Shown: positions 17,062 through 26,102, counted from the stretch's first letter. The stretch is DNA of 64,000 nt from JAGWAJ01 sp026707615 (GCA_965207595.1 CBDBMW010000012.1:186001-250000); one strand, 5' to 3'. Translations and numbers: made by a program. Notes: generated from the letters alone by a model not told the origin.

Positions 17062-17853
17062 TCAGCCCCCGAGGCCGAGCAGGCGCGGCACGTCGGCCAC
17101 CGAGTCGACGACGGCATCGGGCGCGGGGGCCGCGTCGAGGTCCGCGGGGCGGAACTTGCCGGTCCGCACCAGCACCCCGCGCGCGCCCGCCGCCATCGCG
17201 CCCCGCACGTCGCTGTCGACGTCGTCGCCCACCACCAGCAGGTCGGCCGCCTCGAGCCCCATCGCCGCCGCCGCGCCACGGAAGAAGGGCGCGCTCGGCT
17301 TCCCGGCCACGGTGGCGGAGCGGCCGCTCGCGAACTCGACGGCCGCCACGAACGGCCCCGCGTCGAGGGTGAGCCCGTCGCCGGTGCGCCAGTAGCGGTT
17401 CTTCTGAACGGCGACGAGCCGCGCGCCGGCCATCACCTGCCGGAAGGCGCGGTTCAGGCGCTCGAAGGTCCAGCCGGCGCCGAGGTCGCCGACGACGACC
17501 GCATCGGGGGCCTCGTCGTCGAGGGCGAAGCCGGCGAACTCGGCCGCGGTCGCCTCGGTGACATGGAGCGCCAGGCGCCGGACGTCGTGCGCCGCGAGCC
17601 AGGCCGCCGCGACGCGCGGCGCGGTGACGATGTCGTCCGGCTCGACGGCGACGCCGAGGTCTCGCAGACGCTCGACGAGGCCGGCGCGCGGGATGCGGGT
17701 GGTGTTGGTGGCGAAGCGCAGCGGCAGGCCGGCGGCCCGGATGCGGGCCACCGCGTCGCGGGCGCCGGGGATCAGGCGGTCCGCCTGGTAGACCGTCCCG
17801 TCGAGGTCGAGCAGGACGCCGCGCGCGCGGAGGATCGGCGGCGCCGGCGTCAC
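17062..17853 (-). CDS. HAD-IIA family phosphatase (NagD-like)
   Basis: 263 residues from GTG 17853. Motif I LLDLDGTVYQ, the NTTR motif II typical of the NagD/AraL group (FATNTTRIPR), a C2-type cap, AGKPSAPFF and GDDVDSDVRGAMAAG. Such enzymes dephosphorylate small sugar or nucleoside phosphates or act as phosphoglycolate-type housekeeping phosphatases; the substrate is not evident. The GTG overlaps the stop of the upstream gene (GTGA), which fixes the start and indicates coupling; the open frame beyond it is the upstream gene's shadow. Confidence 0.8.
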   Translation of the reverse strand: MTPAPPILRARGVLLDLDGTVYQADRLIPGARDAVARIRAAGLPLRFATNTTRIPRAGLVERLRDLGVAVEPDDIVTAPRVAAAWLAAHDVRRLALHVTEATAAEFAGFALDDEAPDAVVVGDLGAGWTFERLNRAFRQVMAGARLVAVQKNRYWRTGDGLTLDAGPFVAAVEFASGRSATVAGKPSAPFFRGAAAAMGLEAADLLVVGDDVDSDVRGAMAAGARGVLVRTGKFRPADLDAAPAPDAVVDSVADVPRLLGLGG

Positions 17854-18500
17854 CGGACCTCCCCGTCCGCGGACCGCTCGGCGGGGCGGCGGGCCAGGGT
17901 GCGGCCGAGGCGGCGTTCCAGCTCGACGAGCCGCTCCCACGCCATGACCGGCAGCGTCACTCCCCGGACCGTCCGCGCCACCGACGCGTCGAGATCGACC
18001 GCGGCGTCCACCCAGGCGCCGGTTTCCGTGTCCCGCACCCGCGCGGCCTCCCGAACGCTCACCGTGATGCGAATGCCCTCGTGCTCGAGGACCGCCGCGA
18101 TGCGGTCCCAGCGCTCGTCCCGCCGCCGCCAGGGCGGCTCCACGACCTGCGCGGCCACGAGGCGCAGGAACCGCGGCAGGTCCGCCGCCGCCACGAAGAC
18201 CTCGATGCCGGCCACGGCGGGAGGCGCGCCGGCCGCGGGGGCAAGTGCGCTGGCCGCGGCGGCAGGTGCACTGGCCGCGGGGGCGTGTGCGCCGGCCGCG
18301 GGGGCAAGTGCGCTGGCCGCGGGAGCAGGTGCGCCGGCCGCAGGCGACGGCGGGCTTCCCGCCGGGGCCGGCGCGCGCACCGCGCCGTGCGCGGCCGCGG
18401 CAGCCTCGCCGACGACCACGAATGGGATCCGGGCCGCGCCCAGCACCTCCGCCACCCGGCGCAGGGCGCTGGCCGCGGGGTCGACGGCGCCGGGTTTCAT
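17850..18500 (-). CDS. Nucleotidyltransferase-like protein with Ala/Pro tandem-repeat insert
   Basis: 216 residues. The N-terminal part (LRRVAEVLGAARIPFVVVGEAAAAAHG) looks like the start of a minimal/AbiEii-type nucleotidyltransferase fold (VVGxxAxxxHG), and IEVFVAAADLPRFLRLV resumes it. Between them lies a 45-residue Ala/Pro/Gly stretch made of five 21-bp DNA repeats. The second half (AAVDLDASVARTVRGVTLPVMAWERLVELERR) matches the usual tail naming the sub-domain. A catalytic GxS...DxD is not convincing, so it may be non-catalytic. Overlaps the HAD gene by 4 bases. Confidence 0.55.
   Translation of the reverse strand: MKPGAVDPAASALRRVAEVLGAARIPFVVVGEAAAAAHGAVRAPAPAGSPPSPAAGAPAPAASALAPAAGAHAPAASAPAAAASALAPAAGAPPAVAGIEVFVAAADLPRFLRLVAAQVVEPPWRRRDERWDRIAAVLEHEGIRITVSVREAARVRDTETGAWVDAAVDLDASVARTVRGVTLPVMAWERLVELERRLGRTLARRPAERSADGEVR
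18228..18332 (+). repeat. Five 21-bp tandem repeats inside a coding region
   Basis: Five consecutive 21-bp units (18228, 18249, 18270, 18291, 18312) with core GGCCGCGGGGGCAAGTGC, differing at one to four bases each. They encode seven-residue Ala/Pro/Gly blocks in the nucleotidyltransferase-like gene and keep the frame, so copy number could vary without a frameshift. Confidence 0.8.
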
Positions 18501-18537
18501 GCGTCGCCGCGACGGGACGGGATCGGCACCCTCATCC

Positions 18538-19449
18538 TCACAACCCGAACGTCATGCCTTCGCGGGCGACGTCCGGCGCCCCCGCCAGCGCCGGGTTGGT
18601 GTGGTTGAGGTGGATGAACCAGACCTCCGCCGCGGCGCCGGCCAGGAGCCGGCGGGTGTCCGGAATCAGCGGATGGCGGATCTCGTCGAAGGAGCGGCCC
18701 GAGATCTCGTCGGCCGAGCTGAACGTCCCGTCGAGGAACGCCAGGTCGACCTGCTCGACGAGGGCCCGGATGTCCCGGTCCCAGCGGTCCCAGCGGTCGA
18801 CGTCGGGGATGAAGAGGGCCGAGGCCCGCGGTCCGTCGATGCGGTAGCCGACCGTGTCCGTGAACTCGTCCCGGTGGGGGACGGTGAATGCCGTGACCCG
18901 CAGGCCGTCGCCGAGGTCCACGGGCTCGTCCGGCGTCACGACGGTGAGCCCGATGTGCCCGTCGGCGACGAGTAGGCTCCACGGGCCGTTCGCGCGCAGG
19001 AAGTCCGCCATGCGGCGGGTGCCGTACACGGGCAAGCCGTCCGCCGCCAGCACCTCCTTGCCCAGGAACATCAGGCCCGTGTAGTGGCCGATGTGCCCGT
19101 GCGTCAGGAAGATGCCGTCCGGCGCGACCCCGCCGGTGAGCGCGTCGAGCTGGGCCGGCATGTCGGGGGTCGCGTCGAACAGGTAGGCGCGCCCGCTCGG
19201 CCGGTGGACGAGCCCGAGGCTCGCCACCTTCTCCGCCGGCCGCCGGCCGGCGCGGACGTCGGCGCAGAAGTCGCGGTGGCACCCCAGGTGCGGGATGCCG
19301 CCGTCCTGGGCGATGCCGAGCACCGTCAGCGTCCAGCCCGAGTCGGCGTCCTGCATCGTCCGCGACGCGACCGGCGCCGCGACCAGGAGCGCGGCCGCCA
19401 GGGCCAGGAGTCTGCCCCGCAGAGCCGGCGACGCGACCGGCCCGCGCAT
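18538..19449 (-). CDS. Exported PqqB-like metallo-beta-lactamase-fold hydrolase
   Basis: 303 residues from ATG 19449. Signal peptide about 1-35. The fold matches the PqqB group: VLGIAQDGGIPHLGC, FDATPDMPAQL, the metal motif THGHIGHYTGL (HxHxxH), VPHRDEFTDTVGYRI, FIPDVDRWD, FLDGTF and IHLNHTNP. True PqqB is cytosolic and sits in a pqq operon; this one carries a signal peptide and no pqqA/C/D/E is nearby, so it is probably a secreted relative. The PQQ dehydrogenase at 5.6 kb makes a PQQ link tempting but unproven. Confidence 0.75.
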   Translation of the reverse strand: MRGPVASPALRGRLLALAAALLVAAPVASRTMQDADSGWTLTVLGIAQDGGIPHLGCHRDFCADVRAGRRPAEKVASLGLVHRPSGRAYLFDATPDMPAQLDALTGGVAPDGIFLTHGHIGHYTGLMFLGKEVLAADGLPVYGTRRMADFLRANGPWSLLVADGHIGLTVVTPDEPVDLGDGLRVTAFTVPHRDEFTDTVGYRIDGPRASALFIPDVDRWDRWDRDIRALVEQVDLAFLDGTFSSADEISGRSFDEIRHPLIPDTRRLLAGAAAEVWFIHLNHTNPALAGAPDVAREGMTFGL

Positions 19450-19478
19450 GCGCAGACTCCCAGCTTGCCCGTGAGGGC
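19449..19478 (-). repeat. Dispersed repeat copy in the gap upstream of the PqqB-like gene
   Basis: Reads CGCAGACTCCCAGCTTGCCC then GTGAGGGCG on the + strand, the reverse orientation of the GGGAGTCTGCG core with a flank shared with the copy at 31430-31461. It abuts the ATG of the PqqB-like gene. The rest of the gap to 19691 shows nothing else but a TAGGAT box for the selenoprotein gene. Confidence 0.55.
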
Positions 19479-19663
19479 GCGCGAGCCCCGGCGCCGCGCG
19501 CGGATCCAGTCCCACGGCGCAAGGGTCACACACGGCGCGGTCGCGGATCAAGGCGCGCTCGGCTACACGCCTGCCGGATCTCCCGCCGCGTCGCCCCTTC
19601 CGCGCCTGGCGGCAATGCCCGCGGCCCGCCTCGCTCCGCGTCGACACGACGCGCGCATCGGAG

Positions 19664-19669
19664 TAGGAT
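19664..19669 (+). promoter_or_regulatory. TAGGAT -10 box of the SelW-like gene
   Basis: TAGGAT precedes a purine-rich Shine-Dalgarno (GGGAGGGGAG, 19673-19682) and the ATG at 19692. No clear -35 box. Confidence 0.4.
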
Positions 19670-19691
19670 TCGGGAGGGGAGATTGTCATCG

Positions 19692-19922
19692 ATGAAGGTC
19701 TCGATCACCTACTGCACGCGTTGAAAGTACCTGCCGAGGGCCTCCAGTCTGGCGGCCGAGATCGAGCAGGCGTTCGGCGTCCCCTCCGAGTTGATCGAGG
19801 GCACCAACGGGGTCTTCGACGTGGTCGTGGACGGCCGGACCGTCTTCTCCAAGCATGCCGAGCAGCGGTTTCCGGAACCGGGGGAGATCGTCGGTGCGTT
19901 GCGCGCGATGAGCGCGGCGTAG
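19692..19922 (+). CDS. SelW/Rdx-family selenoprotein (in-frame UGA = Sec11)
   Basis: 76 residues when the TGA at 19722-19724 is read as selenocysteine. The start MKVSITYCTRU gives a CxxU redox motif exactly where Rdx/SelW proteins have CxxC or CxxU (Y-C-x-x-U/C), and the continuation KYLPRASSLAAEI, GTNGVFDVVVDGRTVFSK and the FPEPGEIVGALR tail is the family's conserved course to the normal length, ending in TAG. Homology on both sides of the TGA rules out a true stop. A SECIS-like hairpin follows at 19739-19757. SelW proteins are thioredoxin-fold thiol oxidoreductases. The ATG has a strong Shine-Dalgarno. Confidence 0.85.
19739..19757 (+). promoter_or_regulatory. Bacterial SECIS element for the SelW-like gene
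   Basis: Hairpin GGCC-U-CCA-GUC-UGG-C-GGCC: a 4-bp lower stem, a U/C internal mismatch, a 3-bp upper stem and a GUC loop whose first base is G. The loop begins 25 bases after the UGA, inside the 16-37 base window known for bacterial SECIS. The bulged U below a GU-bearing loop resembles the E. coli fdhF SECIS that binds SelB. Confidence 0.7.
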
Positions 19923-20066
19923 TGTGACGAGCCGCAACGGTCGGCGTAGCGGGGAAGGGCGGCAACCATCGGCGCAGCCCGGGACGGACGGCAGCCATCG
20001 GCGCCGGCGTGCCGTCCGACATCGCTCGGGGGCAGGCGCAGGTGGGTTCGCCATGCGGGAGGATCC

Positions 20067-21278
20067 ATGCCCAACAGAGTGAGCCGTCGGGACCTGCTGG
20101 CCGGCGCGGCCGGCGCTCTCGGTGCGGCGGCGCTTCCATCCGCGAGGGCGGCGCACGCACAGGGTCGGGACACCACGAGCGCTCCCGGCGCTCCCGCGAG
20201 CGGGCGCGGGAGCCGCTCCCCGTTCGAGACGGTCGAGCGCAACGCGCGGGGAGGGCTGGCGTCGCGCACGCCCCTCCAGGACCTGCACGGCACCATCACG
20301 CCGTCCGACCTCCATTTCGAGCGCCACCACGCCGGCATCCCCGCCGTCGACCCGGAGTCGTACCGGCTCCTCGTCCACGGCATGGTCGAGCGGCCGATGG
20401 TCTTCACGCTCGCCGATCTCCAGCGCTTCCCGGCCACGTCGCGGATCTGCTTCCTGGAGTGCTCCGGCAACTACCCCGTCGGCGCCGGGCCGGACACGAA
20501 GCCGGAAGGCGTCTGCGGCATGACCTCGACGACCGAGTGGACCGGCGTGGCGCTCGCCGCGCTCCTCCGCGAGGTCGGCGCGAGTCCCGACGCCACCTGG
20601 TTCCTGGCCGAGGGCCAGGACGCGGCGGTGATGACGCGCAGCGTCCCCATGGAGAAGGCGTGGGACGACGCGCTCGTCGCCTACGCCCAGAACGGCGAGG
20701 CGCTCCGACCGGGGCAGGGCTATCCGGCCCGGCTCCTGCTGCCGGGGTGGGAGGGCAACTCCAACGTCAAGTGGCTCCGCCGCATCGAGCTCGCCGACCG
20801 CCCGTTCATGACGCGCGAGGAGACCTCGAAGTACACCGACCCGCTGGCGGACGGCACCGCCCGCCAGTTCAGCTTCGTCTTCGACGCCCGCTCCATCATC
20901 ACCGCCCCCGCCTACCCGGACGTGGTCGAGCCGGGCTGGATCGAGATCCGGGGCATCGCGTGGTCGGGGCGGGGCACGATCGCGCGCGTCGACGTCAGCA
21001 CGGACGGCGGCCGGACGTGGGACGCGGCGCGCCTCCAGGAGCCCGTGCTGCGGCAGGCGCACACCCGCTTCCGCCACCTCTGGCGGTGGGACGGCGCCGA
21101 GACCGAGATCATGAGCCGCGCCGTCGACGACAGCGGCTACGTGCAGCCCACGCGCGCCGCGCTCCGGGCCGAGCGCGGGCGGCGGGCCCGGCGCTACCAC
21201 CTCAACCCGATCACGGCGTGGCGCGTCCGTTCCGGCGGGCAGGTCGAGTACCGCGTGGAGCCGCCATGGGACGCCTAG
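20067..21278 (+). CDS. soxC: SoxC-like sulfane/sulfite dehydrogenase, molybdopterin subunit
   Basis: 403 residues. Twin-arginine signal SRRDLLAG at the N-terminus, so exported folded with cofactor. The sulfite-oxidase fold is evident: the Moco-ligand region CFLECSGN (Cys132), WTGVALAALLREVG, GYPARLLLPGWEGNSNVKWLRR and a C-terminal dimerisation domain (GIAWSGRGTIARVDVSTDGGRTW). The wording follows SoxC rather than sulfite oxidase or YedY. It acts in the periplasm on reduced sulfur, passing electrons to the cytochrome encoded next. Good GGAGG Shine-Dalgarno before ATG 20067. No soxXYZAB in the window. Confidence 0.88.
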   Translation: MPNRVSRRDLLAGAAGALGAAALPSARAAHAQGRDTTSAPGAPASGRGSRSPFETVERNARGGLASRTPLQDLHGTITPSDLHFERHHAGIPAVDPESYRLLVHGMVERPMVFTLADLQRFPATSRICFLECSGNYPVGAGPDTKPEGVCGMTSTTEWTGVALAALLREVGASPDATWFLAEGQDAAVMTRSVPMEKAWDDALVAYAQNGEALRPGQGYPARLLLPGWEGNSNVKWLRRIELADRPFMTREETSKYTDPLADGTARQFSFVFDARSIITAPAYPDVVEPGWIEIRGIAWSGRGTIARVDVSTDGGRTWDAARLQEPVLRQAHTRFRHLWRWDGAETEIMSRAVDDSGYVQPTRAALRAERGRRARRYHLNPITAWRVRSGGQVEYRVEPPWDA

Positions 21279-22027
21279 CGCCGCCAACCCGTCGCTGGCT
21301 CCGGGTCGGCCCCAGCCCCCACCGTCCTGGGAGCTTGCCCCGCGGCACGCACTCCGCTGGCGTTCTGCGGCGCAAACTCCTGGGAGGCTGTCGGGGCGCA
21401 CCGGCCATCGCCCTGCTCGCGACGCTCGCAGCGGTTTGGCCGCTGCAGGTCGGGACTGCGGCACTCGCGGCAGCGACCGAGGGGAGCGGGCCGGCGCAGG
21501 GGCAGCCGGCCGCCGACGGCGCCGCGGAGCAACCGGAACGGTTCGGATTCGGTCGTCGCGCGGCACCGGAGGAGATTGCGGCCTGGGACCTCGACGTGCG
21601 GCCCGACGGGACCGGTCTCCCGGAGGGCGAGGGGACGGCCGCGAGCGGCGCTCCCATCTACGCGGCCCAGTGCGCCGCCTGCCACGGGCCGAACGGCGAG
21701 GGCGGCATCGCCGATCGGCTGGTCGGCTACGACCCGGCCAGCACGCCCCCCTTCGGCCCGCGCTACGAGGCGTGGCGCGGCGACGGCGCCGACGTGCGCT
21801 TCTCGGTCGGCAACTACTGGCCGTACGCCACGACGCTCTACGACTACATCCTGCGCGCGATGCCCTCGGCCTCCCCCGGCTCGCTCGCTCCCGACGAGGT
21901 CTACGGCCTGGTCGCCTGGATCCTGGCCGAGAACGGCATCATCGCCCGCGACGCGGTGATGAACGCCTCGACGCTGCCGGCGGTCGAGATGCCGGCCCGC
22001 GACATCTTCGTGCCGCAGGAGCGCTGA
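21266..22027 (+). CDS. Cytochrome c, SoxD-like partner of SoxC
   Basis: 253 residues from ATG 21266, which overlaps the soxC end by 13 bases. One haem motif, CAACH at 136-140, with a Met ligand probably in RAMPSASPG; FSVGNYWPYATTLYDYI and LVAWILAENGII match the SoxD/sulfite dehydrogenase cytochrome group. A hydrophobic segment (APAIALLATLAAVWPLQVG) is the signal or anchor. The 40 residues before it are encoded by an inverted pair of the dispersed repeat inserted between soxC and this gene, so the native start may be further in; no Shine-Dalgarno decides it. Confidence 0.75.
   Translation: MGRLAPPTRRWLRVGPSPHRPGSLPRGTHSAGVLRRKLLGGCRGAPAIALLATLAAVWPLQVGTAALAAATEGSGPAQGQPAADGAAEQPERFGFGRRAAPEEIAAWDLDVRPDGTGLPEGEGTAASGAPIYAAQCAACHGPNGEGGIADRLVGYDPASTPPFGPRYEAWRGDGADVRFSVGNYWPYATTLYDYILRAMPSASPGSLAPDEVYGLVAWILAENGIIARDAVMNASTLPAVEMPARDIFVPQER
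21325..21385. repeat. Inverted pair of the dispersed repeat inside the soxC-cytochrome junction
   Basis: Forward arm CCTGGGAGCTTGCCCCGCGG at about 21327-21346 and reverse arm CGTTCTGCGGCGCAAACTCC at 21361-21380. The pair is read through as part of the predicted N-terminal extension of the cytochrome. Confidence 0.65.
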
Positions 22028-22028
22028 C

Positions 22029-22104
22029 ATCGAGCGCCGCCGGCTGCCCATCGGCATCCAGACGTTCCCGCGAGATCCGCGAGGAGGGCTGCTACTACGT
22101 AGTG
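22029..22104 (+). pseudogene. Remnant 5' end of an AAA-ATPase-like (PF09820-type) gene
   Basis: Directly after the cytochrome stop the sequence translates as IERRRLPIGIQTF and, after one extra C at 22067-22069, as REIREEGCYYV. Together these match the characteristic beginning (LPIGIQdF-xxI-REEGYYYVDKT) of the predicted AAA-ATPase family often found in many copies in anaerobes and Bacteroidetes. The fragment has no start codon, is frameshifted and stops where a dispersed repeat begins. A 10-bp palindrome, ACTACGTAGT, lies at its end. Confidence 0.5.
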
Positions 22105-22108
22105 TGCA

Positions 22109-22135
22109 CCGTTCTACGGCGCAGACTCCTGGGCG
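22109..22135 (-). repeat. Dispersed repeat supplying the end of the fic gene
   Basis: + strand reads CCGTTCTACGGCGCAGACTC then CTGGGCG. On the minus strand it encodes the final residues AQESAP and the TAG stop of the Fic protein, the same tail type as the serine hydrolase at the window start. Confidence 0.7.
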
Positions 22136-23235
22136 TCCGACGCCACGAGGTCGTAGCTGGTGCTGCGTCCGCCGCCAGGATTGCGGCGGAGCAGACCGTG
22201 GTCCACCAGGAAGGTGATATCTCTGAGCGCCGTATCCGGGGAGCACCTGGCGAGCTTCGCCCACTTCGAGGTCGTGAGCTTCCCCTCGAAGCCGTCCAGA
22301 AGACGGTTCAGCACGCGCCGCTGGCGGTCGCTGATGGCGAGGCCGGCCGCGTGCTCCCGGAACCGGGCCTTGGCGAGCACGGCGGCCAGCGCGGTTCCCG
22401 CCGCGTCGATTGACCGGTGGAGGCAGGCGAGAAACCACGTGATCCAGTCGGTGACGTCGGTCGTACCTCGCTGCGTGCGCTCGAGTACATCGTAGTAGGC
22501 GCTGCGCTCGGCCCGAATCTGCGACGACATGCTGTAGAAGCGCTGCGAGCTGCGTTCCGAGCGGGCCAGCGCCATGTCGGCGACGGCGCGGGCGATGCGG
22601 CCGTTCCCGTCCTCGAACGGGTGGACGGTCACGAACCTGAGGTGCGCCAACCCCGCCCTCAACACCGGGTCGGCCTCGGCCGGCGCCTCGAACCAGTTCA
22701 GGAACGCTCGCATCTCGGCGTCCACCCGCGCCGCCGGCGGCGCCTCGAAGTGCACGCGCTCCCGGCCGAGCGGACCCGAGACCACCTGCATCGGATCCGC
22801 CCTCTCGCCGCGCCACCGCCCGACCGCAATCGGCCGCATCCCGCTACGGCCGGTCGGGAACAGCGACGCGTGCCAGTCGAACAGCCGCGCCGCCGTGAGC
22901 GGCTGGTCGTAGCGCCGCGTCGCGTCCAGCATCATCTCGACGACGCCCTCGACGTCCCGGTCCGCCGGCGCGACCCCGCCGGCATCCATGCCGAGCCGCC
23001 TCGCGATCGACGAGCGGACCTCCGCCGCGTCGAGCTTCTCGCCCTCGATGTCGCTGCTCTTCACCACGTCCTCGACCAGCGTCCCGAGCACCGCCTCGCG
23101 CCGCAGGTCGAAGCCGAGCGTCTCCATGCGGCCGAGGAGACGCCCCTGCCGGTGCCTGACGTCGGCCAGCGCATCGGCCACCGTCTCGGAACTCCAGCGG
23201 AGCCGCGGCCAGTCCGCCCGTTCGTGGATGTACAA
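22114..23235 (-). CDS. Fic-domain protein with C-terminal winged helix
   Basis: 373 residues from TTG 23235. The N-terminus (YIHERADWPRLRWSSE) is the DUF4172-type Fic start. The inhibitory-type helix motif is not obvious; the Fic core is HPFEDGNGRIAR (HxFxDGNGR, His and Asn/Arg intact), so AMP-transfer activity is likely. The C-terminal 65 residues (ISDRQRRVLNRLLDGF...) form a winged-helix domain. Fic enzymes modify proteins with nucleotides. A perfect 12-bp inverted repeat covers the TTG start, a good autoregulatory operator. A longer reading from 23319 is open but would run through the palindrome. The C-terminal tail is repeat-derived. Confidence 0.8.
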   Translation of the reverse strand: MYIHERADWPRLRWSSETVADALADVRHRQGRLLGRMETLGFDLRREAVLGTLVEDVVKSSDIEGEKLDAAEVRSSIARRLGMDAGGVAPADRDVEGVVEMMLDATRRYDQPLTAARLFDWHASLFPTGRSGMRPIAVGRWRGERADPMQVVSGPLGRERVHFEAPPAARVDAEMRAFLNWFEAPAEADPVLRAGLAHLRFVTVHPFEDGNGRIARAVADMALARSERSSQRFYSMSSQIRAERSAYYDVLERTQRGTTDVTDWITWFLACLHRSIDAAGTALAAVLAKARFREHAAGLAISDRQRRVLNRLLDGFEGKLTTSKWAKLARCSPDTALRDITFLVDHGLLRRNPGGGRSTSYDLVASDAQESAP

Positions 23236-23261
23236 TCTCCGCACGATTCGCGGAGATTGTA
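23231..23261. promoter_or_regulatory. Perfect 12-bp palindrome at the fic start (operator candidate)
   Basis: Arms TACAATCTCCGC (23231-23242) and GCGGAGATTGTA (23250-23261), spacer ACGATTC. It spans the presumed TTG start and the 34-base gap to the upstream HEPN-like gene. It is AT-richer than its surroundings and has the size of a dimeric winged-helix operator. A stem-loop in the mRNA hiding the start codon is an alternative role. Confidence 0.6.
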
Positions 23262-23269
23262 GCAGCGAT

Positions 23270-24082
23270 TCACCGTATGGCGCGCTGCTGCCGGCGTGGT
23301 GGGGACGGCGTCGGGGCACGCGCCAGGGTATGGCTGGTGACCGCCGCCCACCCCGGGAGCAGCCTACTGACTTGGCCGGCGAGGAAACGGGTCGGGGCGG
23401 ACGGGGTAGCGGGGAAGCCCCAGTCGGTCTCCGGGTTGTCGATCATCACCTTGATGAAGCACGGCATCAGCCCCGCCATGATCAGGGCGCCGTCCTCAAC
23501 CTGTGGTCGATTGACGCGACCCCTGTAGGTGGCACCGCCGCGAAGCAGTTGGTTTCGCAGCGTGTATAGTCGATCGAGCAGTTCGCACAGGTGCGAGAGC
23601 GCCAAGTTGCGTTGGTGAAGCGCCCTCGCCATCTCCGTCTGGCTCTCCTTGAACTTCTGTTTCCAGTCCTGACTGTCCGACTCCTGGTCTTGGGATCTCC
23701 ACGACGGCTGGAAGACGTGCTCGTTGTTCATCAAGCTCTTGATCGGAGACTCGAGATGGGGCCAAATGGTCGTCTTGAGGGCGCCCCAGTCTCCATCAAT
23801 GATCCGCTGCAAGTACTTGTGATAGAGGTCCCTTTCCCTCTCCTGGTCGTGCCACGGCGAATCTTGCTGTCCATAGGCCGCGTTGAAGGCAATCCAATAG
23901 AAGACGAAGGAGGCGTCGCAGTCCTTCCTCTCGCGCTCGGCGCGCCCGAGCCAACTGAGGCTGCGACGGAGACGCAGGTTGAGGTTCGCCTTGGGGTGAG
24001 ATGGATCGCGGCTCCAGTAGCTGGACTTTCGCCACTCCTCCCGTAGTGCCCTGTACCGCCTGGCGGCGAACCTCCGATTCAC
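23270..24082 (-). CDS. HEPN-like protein, active-site His replaced
   Basis: 270 residues from GTG 24082. The family recognisable from RLRRSLSWLGRAE, the FVFYWIAFNAAY helix, SLMNNEHVFQPSW and RLYTLRNQLLRGGATYRG is a HEPN-type helical protein whose usual motif is RNQLVHGG; here the catalytic His of the Rx4-6H RNase motif is Arg. No signal peptide. GC content is visibly lower than in flanking genes, suggesting transfer. It lies 34 bases upstream of fic on the same strand, so the two may be one unit, possibly defence-related. The C-terminal 45 residues are Pro/Ala-rich and unlike the family. Confidence 0.6.
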   Translation of the reverse strand: MNRRFAARRYRALREEWRKSSYWSRDPSHPKANLNLRLRRSLSWLGRAERERKDCDASFVFYWIAFNAAYGQQDSPWHDQERERDLYHKYLQRIIDGDWGALKTTIWPHLESPIKSLMNNEHVFQPSWRSQDQESDSQDWKQKFKESQTEMARALHQRNLALSHLCELLDRLYTLRNQLLRGGATYRGRVNRPQVEDGALIMAGLMPCFIKVMIDNPETDWGFPATPSAPTRFLAGQVSRLLPGWAAVTSHTLARAPTPSPPRRQQRAIR

Positions 24083-24137
24083 GGGCTGGCGGTGCCTGCT
24101 GTACCGGCGTTCCGCCGTCGCGCGGGTCGTTCGTCGA

Positions 24138-25895
<1,758 letters not shown>

Positions 25896-26102
25896 CTCGG
25901 TCCTCGTCTCTATCATCGGCGCGCCACCGGGGCTCCCGTGCCGCAGGACCGCGGCACGACGCGCGCCCGCCGATTGTAGCGGGGCGCCGGTCGGGACGCG
26001 AGCCGCCACGACGGCTCCCGGTACGCGGCGGCCGGTCTTGGCGAGCCGAAGCCGCCCCGGAAGGGAGGTATGCTCCGGCGTGCGAGACGGACGTCTGACG
26101 CC

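Noticed and set aside
18538..19449. Calling this gene pqqB outright
   Set aside because: It has a signal peptide and no pqqA, pqqC, pqqD or pqqE neighbours, so only a PqqB-like fold is supported.
22025..22104. Read-through of the cytochrome TGA into the following YYV-type sequence
   Set aside because: The following sequence belongs to another family, has its own frameshift and no SECIS-like hairpin was seen.
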